Source of the DNA: Caulobacteraceae bacterium
GTDB taxonomy: Bacteria; Pseudomonadota; Alphaproteobacteria; Caulobacterales; Caulobacteraceae
Reading direction: 5' to 3'
Assembly: GCA_019247715.1 (NCBI GenBank)
Contig: JAFBAO010000001.1
Coordinates: forward strand, 42,268-106,267
DNA length: 64,000 nt
Part shown: positions 28,401-36,650 of the stretch, one piece after another
Numbering within the stretch: the first letter of the stretch is position 1
Layout: every line of letters starts with the position of its first letter
Notes under the pieces: model-generated
The model's input: only the letters and a program-made list of their open reading frames with translations
Told to the model about the DNA's origin: nothing
Databases searched by the model: none
Made by a program: the position numbers and the translations under genes

Positions 28401-28922
28401 GGCCGCTACCGGCGCGGCGATCTCATCCACCGCCTGCTGCAGCTGCTGCCCGACGTGGCGTCGGCCGACCGGCCGGGCGCCGCCGAACGGCTGCTGGCGC
28501 GCGAGCCGGAGCTGAGCGGCTCCCAGCGGGCCGAGATGGCCGCGGCGGCGTTGGCCGTCCTCGATGACGCGCGCTTCTCGGCGATCTTCGGGCCGGGCTC
28601 GCGCGCCGAGGTCGCCCTGGCGGGAACCTCGCCGAAACTGCCGGCCGGCCTCGCCGTCTCCGGGCGGCTGGACCGGCTGCTGGTGGCGCCCGCTCGGGTG
28701 CTGGCCGCGGACTTCAAGACCAACCGGCCCTCGCCGTCGTGTATCGAGGAGGCCGACCCGGCCTACGTCCTGCAGATGGCCGTCTACTGGGCCGTTCTCC
28801 AGGAAATCTTCCCTGGCCGGGCGGTGGAGGCGGCGCTGATCTGGACCGATGGACCGAAGCTGATGCCGGTCCCAGGGAATTTGATGGCGCAAGCCCTGGC
28901 CACGCTCGACGGTCCAGGTTGA
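25494..28922 (+). CDS. addA: Double-strand-break repair helicase-nuclease AddA
   Basis: 1142 residues from GTG 25494 (GTGA overlap with addB). It is a UvrD/Rep-type superfamily 1 helicase. Walker A is NAGSGKTSTLVKRV near residue 22, motif Ia is CVTYTKAAAAEMQRRL, and Walker B is LLLDEAQDTTPDQWDIL near 390. Motif III is FAVGDEKQSIFSFQGA, motif V is VMTAHGAKGLEAPVVIL near 785, and motif VI is LLYVALTRARDRLII. The C-terminal nuclease domain has GDLIHRLLQLLP and the catalytic VLAADFKTNRP. It is the motor and one nuclease of the AddAB recombination complex. trxA follows 70 bases later. Confidence 0.96.
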   Translation: MTAQARAQTRASDPTISAFVAANAGSGKTSTLVKRVARLLLRGAAPEAILCVTYTKAAAAEMQRRLFDELGAWAVMEDERLAAKLADLEEPSRDLGRARKLFARALETPGGIKIQTIHAFCEKLLRRFPLEAGVSPGFAVLEDVAAREVSAGAREDVALAALADPDGPVGAAYAYFSIDLDYRRFTDLFACFEAERQAIQAYVETCAEQDGFGSDIWRRCGFPRRTSVEAIEAAAVGRIRWGQWRRAGEALLAGSKTDAALGKAMLALEDGCAFDEAWSLFRTQTGQLRKQVATQAIDPAIRQWLAGEAARLEAACEERKGAIVAEASVHALSLALAYIELYEGAKRALRALDFGDLIVRTHELLTIRADAAWVLYKLDGGIDHLLLDEAQDTTPDQWDILRSLSAEFFIGQGAGVRHRTVFAVGDEKQSIFSFQGAAPERFLAEAQAFDSLVGSSGRAFEKVQLLESWRSTPEILAFVDRVFEPPELAAALKPAGTAAFPLRHEATRARGGAVELWPLEETQPQDDPDPWAPVNADPPQSANKKLARRIAAAVSAMVLGGEAVQDRRSGAMRPMAWGDVLILVRRRNALFHEIIRALKARGAPVGGADRLKLSEHAAFQDLLALGRFVRFPDDDLTLAALLRGPFCEVDDEALYELAHARDGRLWPALRARAGERPAWAAAVRFLTWARAEAEARPPFDFYARLLSRLDEAGVSMKQRLLTRLGREAEDAVEAFLAEALAAEQRGVVELERFLDELAKSEIEVKREQDDPDGPAGGEVRVMTAHGAKGLEAPVVILPDTTTRATPQGSPLLPAEGGAFLWAPRKADDCPASACARAARESAAEHESLRLLYVALTRARDRLIIAGVKTQPGYFRGSWFEVAERAFEHPAIAAQTRPAALGEGATGKRFGADPLRSAAPSLAAPHPARAPAWALRPAPAETAPARISPSRLSPSARIAAPSPLAEAGGLGRYRRGDLIHRLLQLLPDVASADRPGAAERLLAREPELSGSQRAEMAAAALAVLDDARFSAIFGPGSRAEVALAGTSPKLPAGLAVSGRLDRLLVAPARVLAADFKTNRPSPSCIEEADPAYVLQMAVYWAVLQEIFPGRAVEAALIWTDGPKLMPVPGNLMAQALATLDGPG

Positions 28923-28992
28923 TGTTGTCTGGAGCGCGCTTAAATGGGCGCCATGGGAGGCGCGGGATCGTCCCGCCAAAGGGAGTTTGTCG

Positions 28993-29331
28993 ATGAGCAC
29001 CGTGGCGGTGACGGATCAGACCTTCGAGCAGCAGGTTCTCAAGGCCAGCGGCCCGGTCCTGGTGGACTTTTGGGCGGAGTGGTGCGGGCCCTGCAAGCAG
29101 ATCGCCCCTGCGCTCGACCAGATCGCCGAGGAGCTCGCCGGCCACGTCACCATCGCCAAGGTGAACATCGAGGAGAGCCCGGCGACGCCCTCGCGCTACG
29201 GCGTGCGCGGCATCCCGACGATGATGCTCTTCAAGGACGGCCACATGGCCTCCATGAAGGTGGGCGCGATGCCCAAGCAGAAGATCCTGGAATGGCTAGC
29301 CGAGACTGGAGTCGCCGCCGCGGCCGCCTGA
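28993..29331 (+). CDS. trxA: Thioredoxin
   Basis: 112 residues from ATG 28993, with GGGAG as the ribosome binding site; a TTG two codons upstream is not needed. The active site is WCGPCK with Cys31 and Cys34 inside VDFWAEWCGPCKQIAP, and the cis-proline is in VRGIPTMMLFKDG. It is a cytoplasmic disulfide reductase that serves ribonucleotide reductase, among others. It ends five bases from the folC stop on the opposite strand. A short alanine tail replaces the usual end. Confidence 0.97.
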   Translation: MSTVAVTDQTFEQQVLKASGPVLVDFWAEWCGPCKQIAPALDQIAEELAGHVTIAKVNIEESPATPSRYGVRGIPTMMLFKDGHMASMKVGAMPKQKILEWLAETGVAAAAA

Positions 29332-29336
29332 GGCGC

Positions 29337-30665
29337 TCAGGTCGGCCAGGTGTCCGGCGTCATCGCCAGCACATCTCCGACGAAATGCAGCGAGCCGCAG
29401 ATCACCACGTGCGGCGCGGGGCCTGACGACGCCAAGGCCCGGGTGAGGGCCGCCTCGACGCCGTCCTGGACCTCCGCGTCCAGGCCGGCGGCCCGGGCGG
29501 CTTGCGCGAGCAGCTCGGGGGGCGTCGCCCCTTGGGATTCGAAACCGGTGGTGAGGATCCTGGGTCTGAGCTTCGCGAACCAGGGGAAGAAGCTCGCCGC
29601 ATCCTTGCGCCCCAGCATGCCGACGATCAGCGCCACGGGGCGCCCGTCGTGGGCCGCCAGCCGTTCCAGGGACTCCGCCAGCGCCTTGCCGGCATGTGGA
29701 TTGTGGGCGCCGTCCAGCCACAGGTCCGCGCCCCGCGCCTTGGCCTGCTCGGCCAGCGGTCCCTTGGCCAGCCGCTGAAACCGCCCTGGCCAGACGGCGC
29801 TGGCCAGCCCTCGCCCCATGGCGGCCTCGTCGATGCGCGGGTCGGCGAGGGTGAGGACGGCGGCGACCGCCAGACCGGCGTTGGCGAACTGGTGGGGCCC
29901 AAAGAGGCGCGGTGGCGGCAGGTCCAGCAGCCGCTCTCCGAACTGGACCGCCAGGCGGCCGTGGGCCTCGTAGGCGTCGAAGTCCCGGCCCATCAGCGAC
30001 AAGGGCGCCGAAAGCGCGTCGGCCTCGGCCTCGATCACCGCCAACGCTTCAGGCTCCTGGCGGGCCACGACCACCGGGCGCCCGCGCTTGATGATCCCGG
30101 CCTTTTCCCAGGCGATCTTGCCGAGCTCCGGGCCCAGGATCTCCAGGTGGTCGAGCGCCACCGGGGTGATCACCGAGACCGCAGGGGCCTCGAAGACGTT
30201 GGTGGCGTCGAAACGGCCGCCGAGGCCCACCTCGATCACGCAGAGATCGGCCGGCGTCTCGGCGAAGGCGAAGAGGGCCAGCGCCGCGGTGATCTCGTGG
30301 AAGCTGATCGGCTGGCCCGCGTTGGCGGCCTCCACCACGTCGGCCAGGGCCTGGAACGCATCGTCGGTGATCAGCTTCCCGGCGATCCGGATCCGCTCGG
30401 CGAAGCGGACGAGGTGCGGCGAGGTCAGCGCATGGACCTTGAGGCCGGCCGCCTCGGCGATCGCCCGGATGTCGGCGCAGGTGGACCCTTTGCCGTTGGT
30501 GCCGGCCACGTGCATCACCGGGGCCAGGCGACGCTCCGGGTGATCCAGGGCGGCGAGCAGCCGCTCCACCCGGCCGGTGGAAAAGTCGATCAGGGAAGGG
30601 TGCAGAGCGCGCAGCCGCAGCACCGTGGCGTCCGAGGCCCGCAGGGCGTCGTAGTCGGGCCTCAC
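29337..30665 (-). CDS. folC: Bifunctional folylpolyglutamate/dihydrofolate synthase
   Basis: 442 residues from a GTG start. The ATP-binding loop is HVAGTNGKGSTCADIRAI near residue 53, the Mur-ligase-like block is VIEVGLGGRFDATNVFE near 145, and LDGAHNPHAGKAL lies in the C-terminal domain. FolC adds glutamate to dihydropteroate and to folates. It is the last gene of the minus-strand operon trpF-trpB-trpA-accD-folC, the order described in Caulobacter. It begins 9 bases after the accD stop. Confidence 0.96.
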   Translation of the reverse strand: MRPDYDALRASDATVLRLRALHPSLIDFSTGRVERLLAALDHPERRLAPVMHVAGTNGKGSTCADIRAIAEAAGLKVHALTSPHLVRFAERIRIAGKLITDDAFQALADVVEAANAGQPISFHEITAALALFAFAETPADLCVIEVGLGGRFDATNVFEAPAVSVITPVALDHLEILGPELGKIAWEKAGIIKRGRPVVVARQEPEALAVIEAEADALSAPLSLMGRDFDAYEAHGRLAVQFGERLLDLPPPRLFGPHQFANAGLAVAAVLTLADPRIDEAAMGRGLASAVWPGRFQRLAKGPLAEQAKARGADLWLDGAHNPHAGKALAESLERLAAHDGRPVALIVGMLGRKDAASFFPWFAKLRPRILTTGFESQGATPPELLAQAARAAGLDAEVQDGVEAALTRALASSGPAPHVVICGSLHFVGDVLAMTPDTWPT

Positions 30666-30674
30666 CGCAGGGGA

Positions 30675-31604
30675 TCAGGCGGCGGAGAGGCGGGCGCGTC
30701 CCATCATCAGGGTGCGCAGGATCGCCCCCAGCACCGCCGGCAGCTCGGCGCGGGTCACCACCCGGTCGACCATGCCCCGCTCCACCAGGAACTCGGAGGT
30801 CTGGAAGCCGGCGGGAAGCGTCTCGCGGATGGTCTGTTCGATCACCCGCCGCCCGGCGAAGCCGACGGTCGCACCCGGCTCGGCGAGGTGCACGTCGCCC
30901 AGCATGGCGTAGGAGGCGAGCACCCCGCCGGTGGTGGGATCGGTGAGCACGACGACGTAGGGCAGCCGGGCCGCGCGGAGCCGCTGGATGGCCACGGTGG
31001 TGCGGGCCATTTGCATCAGCGCCAGCGCGCCCTCCTGCATGCGCGCCCCGCCCGCGGCGGTGAAGGCCACAAGCGGCGCCTTGCGCCGGATCGCCTCCTC
31101 GGCCCCCGCGATGAAGGCCTCGCCTACCGCCACGCCGAGGGAGCCGCCGATGAAGGCGAAGTCCTGCACCAGGGCCACGCTCTCGATACCGCCGATCTCG
31201 CCTACCGCGCCGGCCATGGCGTCGTCCTCGCCGGTGTTCTTGCGGGCGGCCGCCAGGCCGTCCTTGTAGGACTTGCCGTAGTTGAATCGCAGCGGGTCGT
31301 CGGGCGCCTTGGGCATGTCCAGGGCTTGATAGCGGGCGCCGTCGAAGGTGAAGGCGAAGCGCAGGCCCGGACGGATCTTCATGTGCCGGCCGGCGGGCGT
31401 CACCCAGAGCGCGGCCTCGAGGTCCGGGCGGTAGATCATCTCGCCGGTGTCGGGGCACTTGACCCAGAGGTTCTCCGGGGTCTCGCGCTTGGAGACCAGC
31501 TTGCGGACGCCGGGGGCGATCTTGGCCAGCCAGCCGCCGCGCTCGCGGCTCGGCGGCGGGCCTGGTCTGCCGGCCTTGTTCCGCTTGTCGTCTGCCAAAG
31601 CCAT
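30675..31604 (-). CDS. accD: Acetyl-CoA carboxylase carboxyltransferase beta subunit
   Basis: 309 residues. The crotonase-like carboxyltransferase core has VAFTAAGGARMQEGALALMQ near residue 165 and VGFAGRRVIEQTIRETLP near 230. The N-terminal zinc-ribbon region reads LWVKCPDTGEMIYRPDLEAA, so only one of the four zinc cysteines of the E. coli protein is present; the zinc finger is thus degenerate. With AccA it transfers the carboxyl group from biotin to acetyl-CoA for fatty-acid synthesis. It lies between trpA and folC. Confidence 0.96.
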   Translation of the reverse strand: MALADDKRNKAGRPGPPPSRERGGWLAKIAPGVRKLVSKRETPENLWVKCPDTGEMIYRPDLEAALWVTPAGRHMKIRPGLRFAFTFDGARYQALDMPKAPDDPLRFNYGKSYKDGLAAARKNTGEDDAMAGAVGEIGGIESVALVQDFAFIGGSLGVAVGEAFIAGAEEAIRRKAPLVAFTAAGGARMQEGALALMQMARTTVAIQRLRAARLPYVVVLTDPTTGGVLASYAMLGDVHLAEPGATVGFAGRRVIEQTIRETLPAGFQTSEFLVERGMVDRVVTRAELPAVLGAILRTLMMGRARLSAA

Positions 31605-31619
31605 CCTGAGCCTTTCGCT

Positions 31620-32438
31620 CTAAGCTCGCGCCGACCGTACTGCCATAGCGAGGGCGCGCGCCGTTTCCAGGACTTTCGGAACCGGATCACGTTTCTGTGC
31701 GACGCCCTCGGCCAGCGCGTCCACCAGGGCCGAGCCCACCACGGCCGCGTCGGCCACCCGGGCCACCGCCGCGGCCTGCTCGGGGGTCCGGATGCCGAAA
31801 CCCACCGCCACTGGCAGTCCCGAAGCCGCCCGCACCTTCGCCACCGCCGGGGCCACTGCGTCCGCGTCCGCCGCGCGCGCGCCGGTCACCCCCGCCACCG
31901 AGACGTAGTAGACGAACCCGGAGGTGCGCGAGACCACCGCCGGCAGCCGCTCGGCGTCGGTGGTGGGCGTCGCCAGGCGGATAAGGGCGACGCCGGCGCG
32001 GTCGAGGGCGTCGGCCAGCGGCCCGGCTTCTTCCGGCGGACAATCCACGACGATGACGCCATCGACCCCCGCCTTCGCCGCATCCTCGGCGAACCGGTCG
32101 GTGGCGTAGCTGAGGATGGGGTTCAGATAGCCCATCAGCACGATCGGCGTCTCCGCGTCGCCCTGGCGGAAGCGCCGCACCAGATCGAGCGTGCCAGGCA
32201 AGGTCATCCCCGCCTTCAGCGCTCTCAGCGCCGCCCGCTGGATCGGCGGGCCGTCGGCCATGGGATCGGAGAAGGGAAAGCCCAGCTCGATCACGTCGAC
32301 GCCCTGGCCGGCAAGGCCCTGCAGCAGCCGCAGCGTGGTCTCGGCGTCCGGGTCGCCGGCCATCACGTAGGCGACGAACCCCGCGCGCCCTTCGCCGGCG
32401 AGCCGCCCGAACCGCGCATTCAGCCGCTCCACCGTCAT
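31620..32438 (-). CDS. trpA: Tryptophan synthase alpha subunit
   Basis: 272 residues. The start region [20 protein letters not shown] and the catalytic glutamate in [16 protein letters not shown], with the following active-site Asp, are present. The C-terminal phosphate loop [20 protein letters not shown] is complete. TrpA cleaves indole-3-glycerol phosphate and channels indole to TrpB. It is 16 bases downstream of the trpB stop. Confidence 0.97.
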   Translation of the reverse strand: MTVERLNARFGRLAGEGRAGFVAYVMAGDPDAETTLRLLQGLAGQGVDVIELGFPFSDPMADGPPIQRAALRALKAGMTLPGTLDLVRRFRQGDAETPIVLMGYLNPILSYATDRFAEDAAKAGVDGVIVVDCPPEEAGPLADALDRAGVALIRLATPTTDAERLPAVVSRTSGFVYYVSVAGVTGARAADADAVAPAVAKVRAASGLPVAVGFGIRTPEQAAAVARVADAAVVGSALVDALAEGVAQKRDPVPKVLETARALAMAVRSARA

Positions 32439-32454
32439 CGGCAGGGTCCCCAGC

Positions 32455-33669
32455 TCACGCGCGCGCCTCGTGGGCCGCCACGGCGGCGAGGTCCTTGTCG
32501 CCCCGGCCGGAGAGGTTCAGCACCACGATCCCATCGGCGCCCGCCTCCCGCGCCGCCACGTCCAGGCGCGCCAGGGCGTGAGCCGATTCCAACGCCGGCA
32601 CGATGCCCTCCAGGCGGGAGCAGAGCCTGAAGGCGGCCAGCGCCTCCTCGTCGGTGGCGGTGAGGTAGGCGACGCGCCCCACGTCGTTCAGGTAGGCGTG
32701 CTCTGGGCCGATCCCGGGGTAGTCGAGCCCCGCCGAGATCGAGTGGGCCTCGAGGATCTGGCCGTCGCGGTCCTGGAGCAGATAGGTGCGGTTGCCGTGC
32801 AGCACGCCGGGCCGCCCGCCGTTGATGGCCGCGGCATGCTCGCTCGTCTCCATCCCTTTGCCCGAGGCCTCCACCCCGAAGATCCGCACCCCCTCGTCGG
32901 CCAGGAACGGGTGGAAGAGGCCGATGGCGTTGGAGCCGCCCCCCACGCAGGCGATCAGCACGTCCGGCAGCCGTCCCTCGGCCTCGAGCACCTGGGCCCG
33001 CGCTTCCTCGCCGATGACCCGCTGAAAATCGCGCACCATGGCCGGGTACGGGTGGGGACCGGCGGCCGAGCCGATCAGGTAGTAGGTGTCCTCGACGTTG
33101 GTGACCCAGTCGCGCAGCGCCTCGTTCATGGCGTCCTTCAAGGTGGCCGCGCCGCTGGTCACGGGCCTCACCTCGGCCCCGAGCAGCTGCATCCGCTGGA
33201 CGTTCGGCGCCTGCCGCTCGACGTCCACCGCGCCCATGTAGACCACGCAGGGCAGGCCGTAGCGGGCGCAGACGGTGGCGGTGGCGACCCCGTGCTGGCC
33301 GGCCCCGGTCTCGGCGATGATCCGGGTCTTGCCCATCCGCCGGGCGAGCAGGATCTGGCCCATGCAGTTGTTGATCTTGTGCGAGCCGGTGTGGTTCAGC
33401 TCCTCGCGCTTCAGCCAGATCCGGGCGCCATAGTGCTCGCTGAGCCGCTGGGCGTGGTAAAGGGGGCTCGGACGGCCGACGTAGTGCTTCAGTTCGGAAG
33501 CCAGCTCACCCTGGAAGGCCGGATCGGCCTTGGCCTCGGCCCAGGCGCGCCCCAGCCTCAGCACCAGCGGCATCAAGGTCTCGGCGACGTAACGGCCGCC
33601 GTAGTCGCCGAATCGGCCGGCGGCGTCGGGCAAGGCCGAATAATCGTTTGGGATGAGTGGCTTGGTCAA
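32455..33669 (-). CDS. trpB: Tryptophan synthase beta subunit
   Basis: 404 residues from a TTG at 33669, chosen because no ATG or GTG lies between the trpF stop and the conserved [20 protein letters not shown] block. The PLP lysine is in [14 protein letters not shown], the ammonia/indole site has the [13 protein letters not shown] stretch, and the glycine-rich phosphate loop is [16 protein letters not shown]. TrpB joins indole and serine to give tryptophan. The start lies 9 bases after the trpF stop. Confidence 0.97.
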   Translation of the reverse strand: MTKPLIPNDYSALPDAAGRFGDYGGRYVAETLMPLVLRLGRAWAEAKADPAFQGELASELKHYVGRPSPLYHAQRLSEHYGARIWLKREELNHTGSHKINNCMGQILLARRMGKTRIIAETGAGQHGVATATVCARYGLPCVVYMGAVDVERQAPNVQRMQLLGAEVRPVTSGAATLKDAMNEALRDWVTNVEDTYYLIGSAAGPHPYPAMVRDFQRVIGEEARAQVLEAEGRLPDVLIACVGGGSNAIGLFHPFLADEGVRIFGVEASGKGMETSEHAAAINGGRPGVLHGNRTYLLQDRDGQILEAHSISAGLDYPGIGPEHAYLNDVGRVAYLTATDEEALAAFRLCSRLEGIVPALESAHALARLDVAAREAGADGIVVLNLSGRGDKDLAAVAAHEARA

Positions 33670-33677
33670 GAATCGGC

Positions 33678-34316
33678 TCAGGCGATCCTGGCTGCCTGTA
33701 GGAAGGCTGCGATGAGAGCCGGGTCCTTTAGTCCCGCGCCGCGCTCCACGCCAGAGGAAACGTCGACGATGGGCGCGCCGGAGAGCCGCACCGCCTCCTT
33801 GACGTTCCAGGGCGTGAGGCCGCCGGCCAGGAACCAGGGCCTCGCGAACTTGCGCCCTGCCGTCAGGCCCCAATCGAAGCTGACGCCGTGTCCGCCGGGT
33901 CGGTCGGCCCCCGGTGGGGCCTTGGCGTCCAGCATCAGATGATCGGCCACCGCCTCGAACTGCAGGGCGCGGTCCAGATCGGCCGGCTCGCCGATCGCGA
34001 CCGCCTTGATCGTCCCGGCGCCCGTCCGCATCGCCGCTTCGCGGACCCTTGGGGGGGTTTCGCGCCCGTGCAGCTGGATGAAGTCCGGCCGCAGCGCCTG
34101 GGCGACCTCGCGCAGGAGGGCGTCGGTGGGGTCGACCATCAGCGCCACCACGTGCGCCTTGCCCCGGGCCGGGGCCGCCAAACGCGCGGCGACCTCGGGC
34201 GAGACGTGGCGGGGGCTCTTTTCGAAGAAGACGAAGCCCAGGTAGGCGGCGCCCCCGGCCAGCGCCGCCGCCACCGCCTCGGGGGTCGAGAGTCCGCAGA
34301 TCTTGGCGAGGGTCAT
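33678..34316 (-). CDS. trpF: Phosphoribosylanthranilate isomerase
   Basis: 212 residues. The N-terminal [20 protein letters not shown] carries the catalytic cysteine, [12 protein letters not shown] follows, and the aspartate region is [15 protein letters not shown]. It performs the third dedicated step of tryptophan synthesis. It is the first gene of the trpFBA-accD-folC operon. Unlike in Caulobacter crescentus, no usg gene precedes it; a divergent ubiD-like gene does. Confidence 0.96.
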   Translation of the reverse strand: MTLAKICGLSTPEAVAAALAGGAAYLGFVFFEKSPRHVSPEVAARLAAPARGKAHVVALMVDPTDALLREVAQALRPDFIQLHGRETPPRVREAAMRTGAGTIKAVAIGEPADLDRALQFEAVADHLMLDAKAPPGADRPGGHGVSFDWGLTAGRKFARPWFLAGGLTPWNVKEAVRLSGAPIVDVSSGVERGAGLKDPALIAAFLQAARIA

Positions 34317-34398
34317 GGGCCTTAGGCGACGAATCTCGGGCCACGAACAACATGAACGGCGCGAATTGCAAGTCGGTCCGTCAAGGGAAGTGTTTGAC

Positions 34399-34424
34399 GT
34401 TCGTGTGGTTCGTGAGGTTCGTGG
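34399..34424. repeat. Three tandem GTTCGTG units, 9-base period
   Basis: The heptamer GTTCGTG occurs three times at exact 9-base spacing (34399, 34408, 34417), just upstream of the ubiD-like gene's ribosome binding site. The reverse complement CCACGAAC of the last unit occurs once at 34341-34348. The unit lies in the 124-base trpF/ubiD divergent region. It may be an operator with repeated half-sites, or a microsatellite-like element; nothing here decides. Confidence 0.6.
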
Positions 34425-34441
34425 CTAACATAGGAGGGGCC

Positions 34442-35974
34442 ATGGCCTATCGCAGCTTGCGCGATTTCATCGAGCGTCTGGAGGCGGAGGGGGAGCTGGT
34501 GCGGGTCGCAGAGCCTGTGGCGACCCACCTGGAGATGACCGAGATCTGCACCCGACTGCTCGCGGGCGGCGGCCCGGCGGTGCTCTTCGAGCGGCCGGTC
34601 CGCCCTGACGGTCAGGTCTCCCCGATCCCCTGCCTCGCCAACCTGTTCGGGACCGTCAAGCGGGTGGCCATGGGCGTCACCTTGAAGGGCAAGGAGCGCT
34701 CCACGGCCGCCGATCTGCGGGAAGTGGGCGAGCTCCTGGCCTTCCTGCGCTCCCCCGAGCCGCCGCGCGGCGTGGGCGAGGCGCTCAGCCTCCTGCCGCT
34801 GGCGCGCACCCTGATGGACATGCGCCCCAAGACGGTCGCCCGGGCGCCGGCCCAGCAGGTGGTCTGGCGCGGAGGGGACGTCGACCTCGGCAGGCTGCCG
34901 GTCCAAACCTGCTGGCCGGGGGAGCCGGGGCCGCTGATCACCTGGCCGCTGGTGGTGACCAAGGGGCCTTCGCCGGCCCGCGAGGACGACTTCAACCTCG
35001 GCATCTACCGGATGCAGGTGATCGGGCGCGACCGCACCATCATGCGCTGGCTGGCGCACCGGGGCGGCGCCCAGCACCACCGGCGCTGGAAGGGCGCCGG
35101 CAAGCGCGAGCCGCTGCCGGCCTGCGCGGTGATCGGCGCCGATCCCGGTCTGATCCTGGCGGCGGTGACGCCGGTTCCCGACACCCTTTCGGAATACCAG
35201 TTCGCCGGCCTGCTGCGGGGCGCGCCGGTGGAGCTCGTCGCCGCCAAGACCCAGCCCCTGCTGGTCCCGGCCCAGGCGGAGATGGTGATCGAGGGCGAGG
35301 TGCTGCTGGACGACTACGCCGACGAGGGACCCTACGGCGACCACACCGGCTACTACAACGCCGTCGAGCCGTTCCCGGTCTTCCAGGTCACCGCCGTCAC
35401 CATGCGACGCGATCCCATCTACCTCACCACCCACACCGGCCGGCCCCCGGACGAGCCCTCGGTGCTGGGCGAGGCGCTGAACGAGGTATTCGTCCCGCTG
35501 CTCAGGGCCCAGTTCCCGGAGATCGTCGACTTCTGGCTGCCGCCGGAGGGCTGCAGCTACCGGATCGCGGTGGTCTCCATGCGGAAGGCCTACCCCGGCC
35601 ACGCCAAGCGGGTGATGATGGCGGTCTGGTCCTACCTTCGCCAGTTCATGTACACCAAGTGGGTGATCGTGGTGGACGACGACATCGACGCCCGCGACTG
35701 GAAGGACGTCATGTGGGCCATCTCCACCCGGATGGACCCGGCGCGCGACGTCACCCTCGTGGAGGGTACGCCGATCGACTACCTCGACTTCGCCTCGCCG
35801 GAGTCGGGGCTCGGCTCGAAGATCGGCCTCGACGCCACCTCCAAATGGCCGCCCGAGACCAAGCGCGAGTGGGGCCGCTTGATCCGCATGGACGAGGCGG
35901 TGATCGAGACGGTGACCGACAAATGGCCTAGGCTCGGCCTTCCCGGCGCGGGCAGGCCGATCTGGAAGGATTAG
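34442..35974 (+). CDS. ubiD: UbiD-family decarboxylase
   Basis: 510 residues from ATG 34442, with a strong AGGAGGG ribosome binding site. The prenylated-FMN-dependent decarboxylase fold is shown by [40 protein letters not shown] with the conserved Glu and Asp, and [19 protein letters not shown]. The best-known role is decarboxylation of 4-hydroxy-3-polyprenylbenzoate in ubiquinone synthesis. Other UbiD members act on aromatic acids. No ubiX-like FMN prenyltransferase is adjacent. Its TAG stop lies inside the second copy of the dispersed repeat. Confidence 0.92.
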   Translation: MAYRSLRDFIERLEAEGELVRVAEPVATHLEMTEICTRLLAGGGPAVLFERPVRPDGQVSPIPCLANLFGTVKRVAMGVTLKGKERSTAADLREVGELLAFLRSPEPPRGVGEALSLLPLARTLMDMRPKTVARAPAQQVVWRGGDVDLGRLPVQTCWPGEPGPLITWPLVVTKGPSPAREDDFNLGIYRMQVIGRDRTIMRWLAHRGGAQHHRRWKGAGKREPLPACAVIGADPGLILAAVTPVPDTLSEYQFAGLLRGAPVELVAAKTQPLLVPAQAEMVIEGEVLLDDYADEGPYGDHTGYYNAVEPFPVFQVTAVTMRRDPIYLTTHTGRPPDEPSVLGEALNEVFVPLLRAQFPEIVDFWLPPEGCSYRIAVVSMRKAYPGHAKRVMMAVWSYLRQFMYTKWVIVVDDDIDARDWKDVMWAISTRMDPARDVTLVEGTPIDYLDFASPESGLGSKIGLDATSKWPPETKREWGRLIRMDEAVIETVTDKWPRLGLPGAGRPIWKD

Positions 35975-36085
35975 AGCACGATGCGATCAGACGCAATCGT
36001 CTGATCGTTGATCGTGCTCTAGAATTCAAAGACTTGGAGCGCGTTCTCGTCGCAAAAGCGGTTCCACTTTTGCGGAACGCGCTCT
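35973..36085. repeat. Dispersed double-hairpin repeat, copy 2
   Basis: 113 bases forming two strong hairpins. The left stem pairs AGAGCACGAT with ATCGTGCTCT, and within it GATCAGACG with CGTCTGATC. The right stem pairs GAGCGCGTTC with GAACGCGCTC, and within it CGCAAAAG with CTTTTGCG. The linker is AGAATTCAAAGACTTG. The element begins on the last two bases of the ubiD stop codon and fills most of the 145-base gap before the hyf operon end, so it could also act as a bidirectional terminator. It matches 17081-17189. Confidence 0.88.
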
Positions 36086-36119
36086 AGATGTCGAGCCTCG
36101 GCGGCTGCGCTGATGCCGA

Positions 36120-36650
36120 TCAGCCTCCGCGGAGCGGTTTTCCGCCGTTCAGCAGAGCCAGCAGGCCCGCGAGCAATGCGATCGGCGTGGGCGGGCAGCC
36201 TGGAATCCTGATGTCCACGGGGATTACGTCCGCGACGCCGCCGGCGCAGGCGTAGCCGTCGGCGAAGAGGCCGCCGTCGATGGCGCAGCCGCCAGCCGCC
36301 ACCACCCACTTCGGCCCCGGGGTCGCAGCGTAGGTCCGCTCCAGGGCTTCCCTCATGTTCAGCGTCACCGGCCCGGTCACCAGCAGCACGACGGCGTGGC
36401 GAGGAGAGGCGACGAACCTCAGGCCGAACCGCTCGAGATCGTAATAGGCGTTGCCCAGCGCGTGGATCTCCAGCTCGCAGGCGTTGCAGGAGCCCGCGTC
36501 CACCTGGCGGATGGAAAGGCTGCGGCCGAGCTTGCGCTGGACGGCCGTCTCGAACTCCGCGCCCAGTTCGGCAAAACTCATGGGTTCAGGCGGGCGCTCG
36601 GCCAGGGGGCCCTTCAACATGCCTTCCACGAGGAATCTCGGCATGCTCAT
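36120..36650 (-). CDS. hyfI: NuoB/HyfI-like iron-sulfur subunit of Ehr-type complex
   Basis: 176 residues. It belongs to the small-subunit family shared by complex I (NuoB) and group 4 hydrogenases. Cys55 and Cys58 (GSCNACELEI), Cys122 (GGCAIDGG) and Cys152 (RIPGCPPTP) form the complete ligand set of the proximal [4Fe-4S] cluster. The CxxC spacing is that of hydrogenases, not the CC pair of NuoB. GPVTLNMREALERTY is also conserved. It begins directly after the hyfG stop and is the last gene of the operon. It should pass electrons between the large subunit's site and an unknown partner; no HycB/HycF-type ferredoxin subunit is encoded. Confidence 0.9.
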   Translation of the reverse strand: MSMPRFLVEGMLKGPLAERPPEPMSFAELGAEFETAVQRKLGRSLSIRQVDAGSCNACELEIHALGNAYYDLERFGLRFVASPRHAVVLLVTGPVTLNMREALERTYAATPGPKWVVAAGGCAIDGGLFADGYACAGGVADVIPVDIRIPGCPPTPIALLAGLLALLNGGKPLRGG

